A stretch of 64,000 nt of DNA from RUG708 sp050946535 (GCA_050946535.1 JBMNUZ010000001.1:235488-299487), one strand, 5' to 3'. Positions 25,013 through 33,312 are shown, numbered from the stretch's first letter. Numbers and translations: made by a program. The notes: a model not told the origin generated them from the sequence alone.

Positions 25013-26176
25013 CTATTTCCCGCCGCCGGATTTCAGCATGAAATGTCTGTAGAACCAGCGGACTGCTCCGAAGCCCGGGAATTCCAGCCTGCGCTTCACT
25101 TTTGCAAGCATTTCCGGAATCGGTATCTGCTGAGGACAGTGTTTCGCGCATCTGCCGCATTTTCTGCAGAGACCTGCGAAAGAAGGACTGCCGGAAAAAG
25201 CCAGAACCATGAAATACTCTCTCACTGCGCGGAAATAGCCGTCGGAATAGCTCGAATTGTAAGCGCGGAAACATGAAGGAATATTTACGCCGTAAGGACA
25301 CGGCATGCAGTACGAGCAGCCTGTACAGCCGACTTTCATGGACTTGTTCATGGCATCGGTTATTTTATCGTAGAAAGCACGTTCCTCGCTGCTCAGGCAT
25401 CCGGCCGGCGAAGCCGACGCTATGGCTGCGTTTTCGTCGAGCATGGCCATGGTGTTCATGCCGGAGAGAACCATGGTGACAGCAGGCTGGTCGTAGAGCC
25501 AGCGCAGCCCCCATCCGGCCGGAGTGTGGCGCGGCGTACCCTCGTCTATCAGTTTCCGTACGGGCGCGGGAAGTTTGTCCGTCAGAAGTCCGCCGCGCAG
25601 AGGCTCCATGATAAATACAGGCACGCCTTTTTCGTGAGCGTGCTCTACGCCCGCGCGTCCTGCCTGGCTCACCGCATCGACGTAATTGTACTGCACCTGT
25701 GTGAAATCCCAGTCATATTCGTCTATGAGCTTTATGAACTCCTTCGTTCCGCCGTGGTATGAAAATCCCGCGTGCAGTATCTGCCCGCTGCGTTTCTTTT
25801 CGTCCAGCCATTCCGATACGCCGAGGCCACACAGCCGGTGCCACGTCATGACGTCCGGAAGCATGTGCATCAGATAGTAGTCGATGTGATCGGTTCCCAG
25901 ACGTTCGAGCTGAATCTGAAAGTATCGTTCGATGTCGCCTGGTGAGTTCAGCAGATAATGAGGGATTTTCGTGGCTATCTTCATGCGGCCGCGGCAGTTG
26001 TATTTCTTCATTATCCTGCCGAGCATCGCCTCATTGCCTGAGTAAATGTAGGCTGTGTCGAAGTAGTTTATGCCCAGATCGAGCGCGTGCGCGACCAGTC
26101 TGCCGCTTTCTTCCGTATCCTTCGGAAGCCTCATACAGCCGAGCCCGAGTATTGAAATGTCGTCGTTGTATATCAT
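25013..26176 (-). CDS. Aldo/keto reductase with two C-terminal [4Fe-4S] motifs
   Basis: A 387-residue protein. The N-terminal TIM barrel has the catalytic set in NYFDTAYIYSG (Asp, Tyr), IATKIP (Lys) and YYLMHML (His). A ferredoxin-like tail holds CTGCSYCMPCPYGVNIP and CRKCGRCAKHCP, typical of the COG1453 group. It is likely a cytoplasmic oxidoreductase joining NAD(P)H chemistry to iron-sulfur electron transfer; the substrate is unknown. The ATG follows an AAGGGG site on the minus strand. It shares the intergenic region with the divergent cooS operon. Confidence 0.88.
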   Translation of the reverse strand: MIYNDDISILGLGCMRLPKDTEESGRLVAHALDLGINYFDTAYIYSGNEAMLGRIMKKYNCRGRMKIATKIPHYLLNSPGDIERYFQIQLERLGTDHIDYYLMHMLPDVMTWHRLCGLGVSEWLDEKKRSGQILHAGFSYHGGTKEFIKLIDEYDWDFTQVQYNYVDAVSQAGRAGVEHAHEKGVPVFIMEPLRGGLLTDKLPAPVRKLIDEGTPRHTPAGWGLRWLYDQPAVTMVLSGMNTMAMLDENAAIASASPAGCLSSEERAFYDKITDAMNKSMKVGCTGCSYCMPCPYGVNIPSCFRAYNSSYSDGYFRAVREYFMVLAFSGSPSFAGLCRKCGRCAKHCPQQIPIPEMLAKVKRRLEFPGFGAVRWFYRHFMLKSGGGK

Positions 26177-26224
26177 GTTTCCCCTTTTTTATCTCAATAT
26201 AAATAAATCTCAATGAAAGAACGT

Positions 26225-26404
26225 ATCAAATTTGTATAAATGATCTATATAAGAAAGTATATCAAATTTGCATAAATGATCTGCATAAGAGAGTGTATTA
26301 AATCTGCATAAATGATCTGTACAAGAGAGTGCATCAAATCTGCATAAATGATCTGCATAAAAGGGCATATCAAATTTGTATAAATGACCTGCATTGATGA
26401 TCGC
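26225..26404. repeat. Five tandem copies of a 36-bp repeat
   Basis: Units start exactly at 26225, 26261, 26297, 26333 and 26369. Each begins ATCAAAT or ATTAAAT and contains TAAATGATCTG or a close variant. The last copy decays after TGCATT. There is no unique spacer between units, so this is not a CRISPR array. It occupies the left half of the 705-bp gap between the reductase and cooS. Confidence 0.85.
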
Positions 26405-26527
26405 CTGATCGTTAAATTTTCATTTTTTTAAGCGTCTTATATCTGCAATGATCAGTTTTTCTGTCAGCAAATACTGATACAGGAGATCCACATGCCTGCC
26501 TGGGAGATATTTGTGCGTATCACATTT

Positions 26528-26619
26528 GATTCCAAGCACCGGAGGATACCTCCGCAGGAGGCTGACGCCAACAGATTCCAAGCGCAGGAGGATATCGCCG
26601 CAGGCGGCTGATGCCAACA
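26528..26619. repeat. Two 46-bp direct repeats, each with a conserved hairpin
   Basis: Copies begin GATTCCAAGC at 26528 and 26574. Each holds a hairpin, CCTCC-GCA-GGAGG in the first and CGCC-GCA-GGCG in the second. The stem difference is compensatory (T-A becomes G-C), with the outer C-G becoming a T-G wobble. It continues as a short partial third copy. Confidence 0.7.
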
Positions 26620-26665
26620 ATTCATAACGATATGGCAATGTCGGGAACGGAAGTTATAATTTTCT

Positions 26666-26690
26666 GTTATTATTATGTGATAATAATAAC
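26666..26690. promoter_or_regulatory. Perfect inverted repeat overlapping the predicted -35 of cooS
   Basis: GTTATTATTA-TGTGA-TAATAATAAC is a 10-bp perfect inverted repeat with a 5-bp centre. It ends 20 bp before the -10 hexamer at 26710 and overlaps the -35 position, fitting a repressor or activator operator. The AT-rich half-sites loosely recall Fur/PerR boxes, but I cannot assign a regulator. Confidence 0.55.
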
Positions 26691-26706
26691 ATACTGGTCT
26701 TTCCCG

Positions 26707-26715
26707 TGATATAAT
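26707..26715 (+). promoter_or_regulatory. Extended -10 promoter for cooS
   Basis: TGATATAAT gives an extended -10 with hexamer at 26710-26715. The -35 (TAACAT, 26687-26692) is poor, consistent with regulation at the overlapping palindrome. The leader to the TTG start is about 160 nt. Confidence 0.5.
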
Positions 26716-26881
26716 CAGTCTGAAGAATATCATATTAACGTGTTTTCCCATTTATTTTTATTCAATTATAGATAACCCACCACCTTCGATAGATTTTCAA
26801 TGAGCATCAATTTTTTTTCTGTATTTAGGCATTAAAGCACAGGAGAGAGTGAGCGATGCTTGACGCTGAAAGGAGTTAATT

Positions 26882-28750
26882 TTGGAAGAAAAGAAGATTT
26901 GCAGAGAAGCAGATCCGGTGCTCGAACAATATATAAAGACACTGGATACTGAGATTTCTCACAACCGCATGGTAAACCAGCAGAACAAATGCGGATACGG
27001 ACTCGCAGGCGTATGCTGCCGCTTATGCTCCAACGGACCTTGCCGTTTATCGGCGGCTAAACCGAGAGGCGTATGCGGAGCCGACGCGGATACGATCGCA
27101 GGAAGAAATCTGCTGCGTTCGGTGGCAGCTGGTTCGGCATGCTATATCCACGTTGTGGAGGATGCAGCGAAAGAACTGAAGAAGATCAGCGAAAATCACG
27201 GCAAGATCAAGAGCACAAAGGTTCTCAACATTCTCTGCGAAAAGCTCGGCGTCACGGGTACCGACGACTGGGACAAGGCAGGAAAGATAGCAGATCTCGT
27301 TCTCGAAGACCTCAACAGACCTGTTCAGGAGAAGATGAAGCTGGTCGAAAAGGTTGCGTACCCTATGAGGGTCGAGAACTGGAAGAAGCTCGGCATCATG
27401 CCTGGAGGCAGCAATGCTGAAATCATCCAGGCTCTCGTCAAGTCATCTACAAACCTGAATTCGGATCTGAACGACATGCTCGTACACTGCCTGAGACTTT
27501 CGATCAGCACAGGCGTATACGGACTCGTACTTACAAATCTGCTCAACGACGTCATCATGGGCGACAGCAAGATTCAGTTCGAACCTGTCGGCATGCAGGT
27601 AATCGATCCTGACTGCGTCAACATCATGGTTACGGGACATCAGCACGCGTACTTCGCGGCTCTCGACGAAGTGCTTTCGAGCGACAGGATTCAGTCGCTG
27701 GCAAGGGCTGCAGGTGCAAAGGGCATCAAGATCGTAGGATGCACATGCGTAGGCCAGGACTTCCAGGTAAGATCGGCATCGTGCACAAACGCTTTCTGCG
27801 GACATGCAGGCAATAACTACACGAGTGAAGCCGTGCTCCTCACAGGCTGCATCGACATGGTCGTTTCGGAATTCAACTGCACCCTTCCGGGCATCGTTCC
27901 TATCTGCGACAAGCTCGGAATTCCTCAGCTGTGCATAGACCCTGTCGCAAAGAAGCCTAACGCTCAGCTCAACGAGTACAGCTACGAAAAGAGAGACGAG
28001 ATCGTAACACAGATCATTTCCACGGCCATCGCTTCATACGGCAAGAGAGGCAGAGGCCGCACAAATCCTATGAAACACCACGGAGCAGAGTCTATCACAG
28101 GTGTCACGGAGATCACTCTCAAGGATTTCTTCGGAGGAAACTACCAGCCGCTCATCAAGCTCATAGCAGAAGGCAAGATCAGAGGCATCGCCGGCGTCGT
28201 AGGATGTTCGAACCTCAGAGCCGGCGGACACGATGTCCTGACTGTTGAAATGACGAAAAAACTCATCGCGAACGACATCCTCGTTCTTTCGGCAGGATGC
28301 ACGAGCGGCGGACTCGAAAACGGCGGCCTCATGAGCCGTGAAGCTGCTGACCTCGCAGGCCCTGGATTAAAAGCAGTCTGCAAGCAGCTCGGAATTTCAC
28401 CTGTACTCAACTTCGGACCATGTCTTGCAATCGGCCGCATGGAACTCGTAGCTGGCGACATCGCAAGAGAGCTCGGAGTCGACCTGCCTCAGCTGCCGCT
28501 GGTTCTTTCAGCTCCACAGTGGCTCGAGGAACAGGCTCTCGCAGACGGTGTATTCGCACTTTCACTCGGATTCCCGCTCCACCTCGGACTCGCTCCGTTC
28601 GTAGTCGGCAGTGAAAATGCTGTTCGTGTACTTACAGAAGACATGAAGAGCATGACAGGCGGACAGCTTATAATCGAAGAAGATCCTTCCGCTGCTGCTG
28701 AAAAGATCACTCAGCTGATTGACGAAAGAAGAAAGGGGCTTGGATTATGA
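26882..28750 (+). CDS. cooS: Divergent Ni-Fe-S carbon monoxide dehydrogenase (CooS-like)
   Basis: A 622-residue protein of the CooS family, which interconverts CO and CO2. The D- and B-cluster Cys are present: C37, C45, C46, C49, C54 and C65. The C-cluster ligands also appear: His in VTGHQH, and Cys in TCVGQD, SEFNCTL, VVGCSNL, SAGCTSG and FGPCLAIG. The canonical histidine relay after GVCGA is missing: the aligned segment reads AAGSACYIHVVED where typical CODHs have an HxxHxxH run, and the usual EKA lysine is Gln (LEEQALADG). The start is TTG after AAGGAG. It overlaps the hydrogenase gene by 4 bases. No cooC, cooF or acetyl-CoA synthase gene is nearby, so the exact reaction is uncertain. Confidence 0.88.
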   Translation: MEEKKICREADPVLEQYIKTLDTEISHNRMVNQQNKCGYGLAGVCCRLCSNGPCRLSAAKPRGVCGADADTIAGRNLLRSVAAGSACYIHVVEDAAKELKKISENHGKIKSTKVLNILCEKLGVTGTDDWDKAGKIADLVLEDLNRPVQEKMKLVEKVAYPMRVENWKKLGIMPGGSNAEIIQALVKSSTNLNSDLNDMLVHCLRLSISTGVYGLVLTNLLNDVIMGDSKIQFEPVGMQVIDPDCVNIMVTGHQHAYFAALDEVLSSDRIQSLARAAGAKGIKIVGCTCVGQDFQVRSASCTNAFCGHAGNNYTSEAVLLTGCIDMVVSEFNCTLPGIVPICDKLGIPQLCIDPVAKKPNAQLNEYSYEKRDEIVTQIISTAIASYGKRGRGRTNPMKHHGAESITGVTEITLKDFFGGNYQPLIKLIAEGKIRGIAGVVGCSNLRAGGHDVLTVEMTKKLIANDILVLSAGCTSGGLENGGLMSREAADLAGPGLKAVCKQLGISPVLNFGPCLAIGRMELVAGDIARELGVDLPQLPLVLSAPQWLEEQALADGVFALSLGFPLHLGLAPFVVGSENAVRVLTEDMKSMTGGQLIIEEDPSAAAEKITQLIDERRKGLGL

Positions 28751-30096
28751 TAACTACTTATGGTCAGCGCTACGTAGAGGTTCATCCCGACAATCCGGCG
28801 ATTGCCAGGAACGAGGATCTCTGCAGCGAATGCGGCCACTGTTTTGCAGTATGCCAGGAGGATATCGGCGTCGCTGGACGTGATACCAAGGCATGCATCA
28901 ACTGCGGACAGTGTACTGCGGCCTGCCCTGAAGGAGCACTGAGTATTAAGAATGACGTGTCCGCTGTCGCGGCGGCGATAAAGGATCCGTCGAAGGTAGT
29001 CATCTTCTCGACTTCACCGTCGACCAGAGTCGGTCTCGACGACGCGTTCGGATATACGAGAGGCGCGTACGAAGAAGGAAAGATGGTATCGGCACTGAGA
29101 GCACTCGGCGGCGACTATGTCCTCGACGTTACGTTCAGTGCGGACCTTACGATCATGGAAGAAGGCACAGAGCTCCTGAACAGAGTTCTCAAGGGCGCCG
29201 GTCCTCTTCCGCAGTTCACGAGCTGCTGCCCTGCGTGGGTCAAGTTCGTGGAGATCTATCATCCTGATCTCATTCCGCACATTTCGAGTGCGAGAAGCCC
29301 GATCGGAATGCAGGGACCTGTAATCAAATCGTACTTCGCTGCAAAACACGGGATCGATCCCGAAAAGATCGTCAGCGTCGCTGTCACACCTTGCCCGGCC
29401 AAGAAAGCCGAGATCAAACGCCCTGAATTCAATGTGGCAGGCAGATCGATCGGCAAGCCGCAGATGCGCGACAACGACTTCGTCATCACCGCAAAAGAGC
29501 TGGCTGAGTGGATCAAGGCCGAGGGCATAGACTACGAGAACCTGCCTGATTCCGACTTCGACAGCATAATGGGCAAAGGCACGGGCGCAGGCCTCATCTT
29601 CGGAAATACCGGAGGCGTAATGGAAGCTGCGCTGCGCATGGCTTACACCGTAGTAGAAAAGAAGCCTGCGCCTGACGCGCTGCTCGATTTCGAACCGATC
29701 AGAGGACTCAGAGGCGTGAAGACGGCATCCGTACAGCTCGGCGGGCACACGATCAAGACGGCCGTAATATACGGAACGAAGAACGCTGAGGAGTTCATGA
29801 AACGAGATGATTTCAACACGTTCCACTTCATCGAAGTCATGACGTGTCCGGGCGGATGCATCAGCGGCTCCGGCCAGCCTCAGGGACAGATAATCCCGCC
29901 GCCTGATTCGCTGAGAAAGAACCGTATAAAGAACATGTACGACGAAGACAGGAGACTGCCGCTCAGGAATTCGATCGACAATCCTGAGATCCAGCAGCTC
30001 TATAAGGAGTTCCTGGGCGAGCCGGGAAGCGAATTCGCCGAGATGCTGCTTCATACGAAGTATTACCGCAGAACAGGCTCTGACGCTGAAAAGTAA
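28747..30096 (+). CDS. [FeFe]-hydrogenase with N-terminal two-cluster ferredoxin domain
   Basis: A 449-residue enzyme. The N-terminal ferredoxin domain has CSECGHCFAVC (26-36) and CINCGQCTAAC (50-60). The H-cluster domain has L1 TSCCPAWVKFVE, L2 TPCPAKKAE and L3 EVMTCPGGCISGSGQP, so all four H-cluster Cys, the proton-relay Cys and the L2 Lys are kept. The usual Met before PC in L2 is Thr, as I recall for some group B/M2 enzymes. It would reduce protons or oxidise H2 in the cytoplasm. The 4-base overlap with cooS implies a joint complex or electron path, its ferredoxin domain taking the place of CooF. Confidence 0.9.
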   Translation: MITTYGQRYVEVHPDNPAIARNEDLCSECGHCFAVCQEDIGVAGRDTKACINCGQCTAACPEGALSIKNDVSAVAAAIKDPSKVVIFSTSPSTRVGLDDAFGYTRGAYEEGKMVSALRALGGDYVLDVTFSADLTIMEEGTELLNRVLKGAGPLPQFTSCCPAWVKFVEIYHPDLIPHISSARSPIGMQGPVIKSYFAAKHGIDPEKIVSVAVTPCPAKKAEIKRPEFNVAGRSIGKPQMRDNDFVITAKELAEWIKAEGIDYENLPDSDFDSIMGKGTGAGLIFGNTGGVMEAALRMAYTVVEKKPAPDALLDFEPIRGLRGVKTASVQLGGHTIKTAVIYGTKNAEEFMKRDDFNTFHFIEVMTCPGGCISGSGQPQGQIIPPPDSLRKNRIKNMYDEDRRLPLRNSIDNPEIQQLYKEFLGEPGSEFAEMLLHTKYYRRTGSDAEK

Positions 30097-30109
30097 TAAA
30101 GATTTTCAC

Positions 30110-30139
30110 TTGACACGGCTGCCCCTGTCAAACTATAAT
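30110..30139 (+). promoter_or_regulatory. Promoter of the T-box/trpXYZ operon
   Basis: TTGACA (30110-30115), 18 bp, then TATAAT (30134-30139). TGTCAA just upstream of the -10 makes an inverted repeat with the -35. It begins 14 bases after the hydrogenase stop. Confidence 0.75.
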
Positions 30140-30145
30140 GTGATA

Positions 30146-30435
30146 AATTAATCGAATAACAACAAATCCTTTGATCAGAATTAGTAGCCCGTTTTTCACG
30201 GCATGACAGAGAGCCGGCGGATGGTGCGAGCCGGTGTGCGTGAGCGGTGTGAATGGATCTGTGAGGAGCTCCGGGGAATGGCATCGCGCCGGTATACGGA
30301 GACGCGTTCTCGCGTTACAGAGAAAAGATATCGCAGTATCGTTCATCGGCTGCTGTATCTTGCTGAGGGGAGAGAATTCTCCCGAATAAGGGTGGCACCA
30401 CGGTCTATCGTCCCTAGCGGCGATAGACCTTTTTG
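30146..30435 (+). ncRNA. T-box riboswitch, tryptophan type
   Basis: The leader has the AGTA element at 30183-30186, the AGAGAG and GGTGCGAG segments of Stem I (about 30208-30230), and the 14-nt T-box AAGGGTGGCACCACGG at 30388-30403. The likely specifier codon is TGG (Trp) at 30254-30256 within GAATGGATC, the same setting as in Bacillus trpS leaders. Uncharged tRNA-Trp would pair here and with the T-box, favouring the antiterminator (AGGG with CCCT at 30411) over the terminator at 30402-30435. It controls the transporter genes that follow. Confidence 0.92.
30402..30435 (+). terminator. T-box regulated terminator
   Basis: A 9-bp stem GGTCTATCG/CGATAGACC (30402-30410 with 30421-30429) is followed by a run of T residues. 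Its 5' side overlaps the T-box, as required for switching. Confidence 0.92.
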
Positions 30436-30484
30436 TTTTGTTGTTATCAAATCATTGGTTAGTGGTTTTCAGGAGGAGTTTATT

Positions 30485-31528
30485 ATGAAAATGAAGAAAG
30501 TCATAGCGGCATCACTTGTCGCTGTTATGGCAATGTTTACCATGGCAGGCTGCGGCAGCTCAAGTTCAGGCTCTGCGTCCGGTTCGTCCGATTCTTCGGC
30601 ATCATCCGGCGAGACCTACAAGATAGGCATCACGCAGTTTGCGGAGCACGGATCGCTCGACAACTGCAGAGAAGGCTTCTTAAAGGGTCTCGAAGACGAA
30701 GGCATCGTCGAAGGCGAGAACCTCGAGGTCGATTATCAGAACGCTCAGGCCGACACGGGCACTGCGAGCCAGATTTCAGACAGCCTCGTATCTCAGAACG
30801 TAGACATGATCTGTGCGATCGCAACGCCTACCGCACAGAGTGCTTTCAACGCTGCACAGGGCACCGACATTCCTGTCATCTATACGGCAGTTTCAGATCC
30901 GGTAGCTGCGGGATTCGCAAATGAAGACGGCACAAATACCGGAAACATCACGGGTTCGTCAGACAAACTCCCTGTAAAGGAGCAGCTGGAGATGATAAGA
31001 AAGCTGATGCCTGACGCAACGAAGATCGGTATCCTCTATACGACAAGCGAGACCAACTCGGTTTCGACTATCGAAGAATACAAAGACCTCGCTCCGGACT
31101 ACGGATTTGAAATTGTGGAAAAAGGAATAAACACGATCGCAGACGTTGATCTCGCGGCATCCGATCTGGTTACGCAGGTTGACTGCATCAGCAATCTTAC
31201 CGACAATACCGTAGTAGAAGCTCTCCAGACCGTTCTGGACAAGGCGAACAGCGCCGGAATTCCTGTATTCGGATCTGAAATCGAGCAGGTTAAGAACGGA
31301 TGCGTGGCATCTATGGGCATCGACTACACCGCTCTCGGCGAAGAGACCGGAAAGATGGCAGCAAAGATCCTGAAGGGTGAAGCTACCGCTCAGGATACAG
31401 AATATATCTCAGCTTCAAAAGCACTTCTTTATGTAAATACTGCAGCAGCCGAGAAGGTAAATCTCACGCTCGATCAGGACTACATTAAGGATGCAGCAGA
31501 AACATTCGACACGATCGAATCGGATTAA
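30485..31528 (+). CDS. trpX: Tryptophan ABC transporter, substrate-binding lipoprotein
   Basis: A 347-residue binding protein of the ABC_sub_bind family (PF04392). The signal peptide ends in the lipobox MAGC (Cys23), then comes a Ser/Gly tether, then ITQFAEHGSLDNCREGF, the family start. Its membrane anchor and binding domain deliver substrate to TrpY. I chose the ATG at 30485, 7 nt after AGGAGG; upstream in-frame ATGs lie in the T-box. The TGG-type T-box supports tryptophan as substrate, matching the predicted TrpXYZ system of streptococci; transport itself is inferred. Confidence 0.87.
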   Translation: MKMKKVIAASLVAVMAMFTMAGCGSSSSGSASGSSDSSASSGETYKIGITQFAEHGSLDNCREGFLKGLEDEGIVEGENLEVDYQNAQADTGTASQISDSLVSQNVDMICAIATPTAQSAFNAAQGTDIPVIYTAVSDPVAAGFANEDGTNTGNITGSSDKLPVKEQLEMIRKLMPDATKIGILYTTSETNSVSTIEEYKDLAPDYGFEIVEKGINTIADVDLAASDLVTQVDCISNLTDNTVVEALQTVLDKANSAGIPVFGSEIEQVKNGCVASMGIDYTALGEETGKMAAKILKGEATAQDTEYISASKALLYVNTAAAEKVNLTLDQDYIKDAAETFDTIESD

Positions 31529-31553
31529 TTGATTTTTTTAGGAGGCCGTTAAA

Positions 31554-32522
31554 TTGAATCTGTTACTCAGTGTGCTCGAACAGGGCATGATATATGCCAT
31601 CATGGGACTCGGCGTGTATATAACATATACGATACTCGACTTCCCTGACCTGACAGTAGACGGAAGTTTTCCGCTCGGAGCCTCGATAGGCGCGGCTATG
31701 ATATCGCGCGGCATGAACCCGCTGCTCGCGATATTTGCCGCACTGGCTGCGGGAGCAGTGGTGGGCACGTGTACGGGAATCATCAACGTGAAGTTCAAAG
31801 TGCGTGATCTGCTGTCCGGAATCATCATGATGACAGCTCTTTATACGGTTCACATAAGGATCGCAGGAAGGGCCAATCTCCCGATATACGGGAAAGACAC
31901 GATATTTTCGAACAGCATCGTGAACAGCATTTTCCAGGGTGCGCTGTCGAGATACAAGACAGTCATCATAATTTTCGTCGTGACGCTGATCGTAAAGCTC
32001 ATTCTGGACTGGTACATGAGCACTAAATCAGGGTTTATGCTCAGAGCCGTCGGAGACAACGAGACGATCGTCACTTCGATGGGAGTAGACAAAGGCAACG
32101 TCAAGATCCTGGGACTTGCTATTTCAAACGCTCTCGTCACCATGAGCGGATGCATCTTCGCACAGCAGCAGAGATACTACGACGCGGCGATGGGACCAGG
32201 AACGGTTGTAATCGGCCTGGCGAGCGTAATAATCGGCGCCACTCTGTTCAAGAAGGCTTCGTTCCTGCGCGTTACTACAAGCGTAGTAATAGGATCGATC
32301 ATCTACAAGGCATGCGTCGCGATCGCTCTCAAACTCGGACTTCCGTCGACGGATCTCAAGATGATCACGGCAGTTCTCTTCCTGATCATCCTCATAGTGA
32401 GCATGGACCGCAGGAAGAAGCGCAAAGACGGCAGCGACCTCTATTATGACGACGGCAGCGGAGACGATCCCGCGGGAATGAAGGACACCGCGCTCGGACA
32501 AGGAGGCAGTGCAGATGCTTGA
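31554..32522 (+). CDS. trpY: Tryptophan ABC transporter, permease
   Basis: A 322-residue BPD_transp_2-type permease with about eight hydrophobic segments. The start is TTG after a strong AGGAGG. The segments TYTILDFPDLTVDGSFPLGA and GFMLRAVGDNETIVTSMGVD are the family hallmark for the TrpY/LptB-linked branch. The C-terminal 40 residues are charged and Asp/Gly-rich. It overlaps the ATPase gene by 8 bases. Confidence 0.87.
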   Translation: MNLLLSVLEQGMIYAIMGLGVYITYTILDFPDLTVDGSFPLGASIGAAMISRGMNPLLAIFAALAAGAVVGTCTGIINVKFKVRDLLSGIIMMTALYTVHIRIAGRANLPIYGKDTIFSNSIVNSIFQGALSRYKTVIIIFVVTLIVKLILDWYMSTKSGFMLRAVGDNETIVTSMGVDKGNVKILGLAISNALVTMSGCIFAQQQRYYDAAMGPGTVVIGLASVIIGATLFKKASFLRVTTSVVIGSIIYKACVAIALKLGLPSTDLKMITAVLFLIILIVSMDRRKKRKDGSDLYYDDGSGDDPAGMKDTALGQGGSADA

Positions 32523-33288
32523 GCTGAAACACATTTACAAGACATATAATCCAGGTACGGTAAACGAGCACGTAATCTTCAGGAATTTCAATCTGCAGAT
32601 CGAAGACGGCGAGTTCGTGACGCTGGTAGGTTCAAACGGATCAGGAAAGACGTCTCTGCTCAACGTCATCTGCGGAAGCATTCCCATAGACGCAGGCCAG
32701 GTGATCATAAACGGCAAGGACATTTCCGACGAAAAGGATTTTGTGCGCCACAGAAGGATAGGAAGAGTATTCCAGGATCCGTCGAAGGGCACATGCCCGA
32801 GCATGAACATAATCGAAAATCTTTCCATCGCTGACAACAAGGGAAAGAGCTACGGCCTTTCGAGAGGCCTGAACAAGGCAAGAATCAGCTATTACAGAGA
32901 TATTCTGGCGAATCTCGGGCTCGGGCTCGAAAATCAGATGGATTCGCCTGTGGGCTCGCTTTCGGGCGGCCAGCGCCAGGCAGTTGCGCTGCTCATGGCG
33001 ACGCTTCAGCCGATCGAATTCCTGATTCTTGACGAGCACACGGCTGCTCTCGATCCGAACACGGCCGAAATAATCATGAAACTTACGGACCAGCTCGTAA
33101 GGGAAAAGAAGGTTACCACGATTATGGTAACTCACAATATCCGCTACGCTGTCGATTACGGTTCGCGCCTTATCATGATGCATGAGGGGAATGCGATTCT
33201 CGACAAGAGCGCGGAGGAGAAGGAAAAAATGTCGATAGACGATATACTTTCCATCTTCAATGAAATAAGCATTGAGTGCGGTAATTAA
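32515..33288 (+). CDS. trpZ: Tryptophan ABC transporter, ATP-binding protein
   Basis: A 257-residue ABC ATPase with Walker A GSNGSGKTS, signature SLSGGQRQA, Walker B FLILDEHTAALDP and the H-loop His in VTHNIRYA. I chose ATG 32515, 8 nt after AGGAGG; an in-frame GTG two codons before is too close to that site. It energises TrpY. The His in Walker B (DEHT) is typical of this subfamily. Confidence 0.88.
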   Translation: MLELKHIYKTYNPGTVNEHVIFRNFNLQIEDGEFVTLVGSNGSGKTSLLNVICGSIPIDAGQVIINGKDISDEKDFVRHRRIGRVFQDPSKGTCPSMNIIENLSIADNKGKSYGLSRGLNKARISYYRDILANLGLGLENQMDSPVGSLSGGQRQAVALLMATLQPIEFLILDEHTAALDPNTAEIIMKLTDQLVREKKVTTIMVTHNIRYAVDYGSRLIMMHEGNAILDKSAEEKEKMSIDDILSIFNEISIECGN

Positions 33289-33312
33289 CGGTCTCCGCAT
33301 TTCAATAAAACG

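Noticed and set aside
26225..26404. A CRISPR array, because the period is 36 bp
   Set aside because: The whole period is repeat; there are no unique spacers, the units vary, and no cas genes are in the window.
26420..26751. Minus-strand peptides of 70-95 residues in the repeat region
   Set aside because: They are built from the non-coding repeats and lack starts with ribosome sites.
30203..30484. A longer trpX starting at an upstream ATG
   Set aside because: That extension is the T-box leader; the ATG at 30485 has AGGAGG and gives a proper lipoprotein signal.
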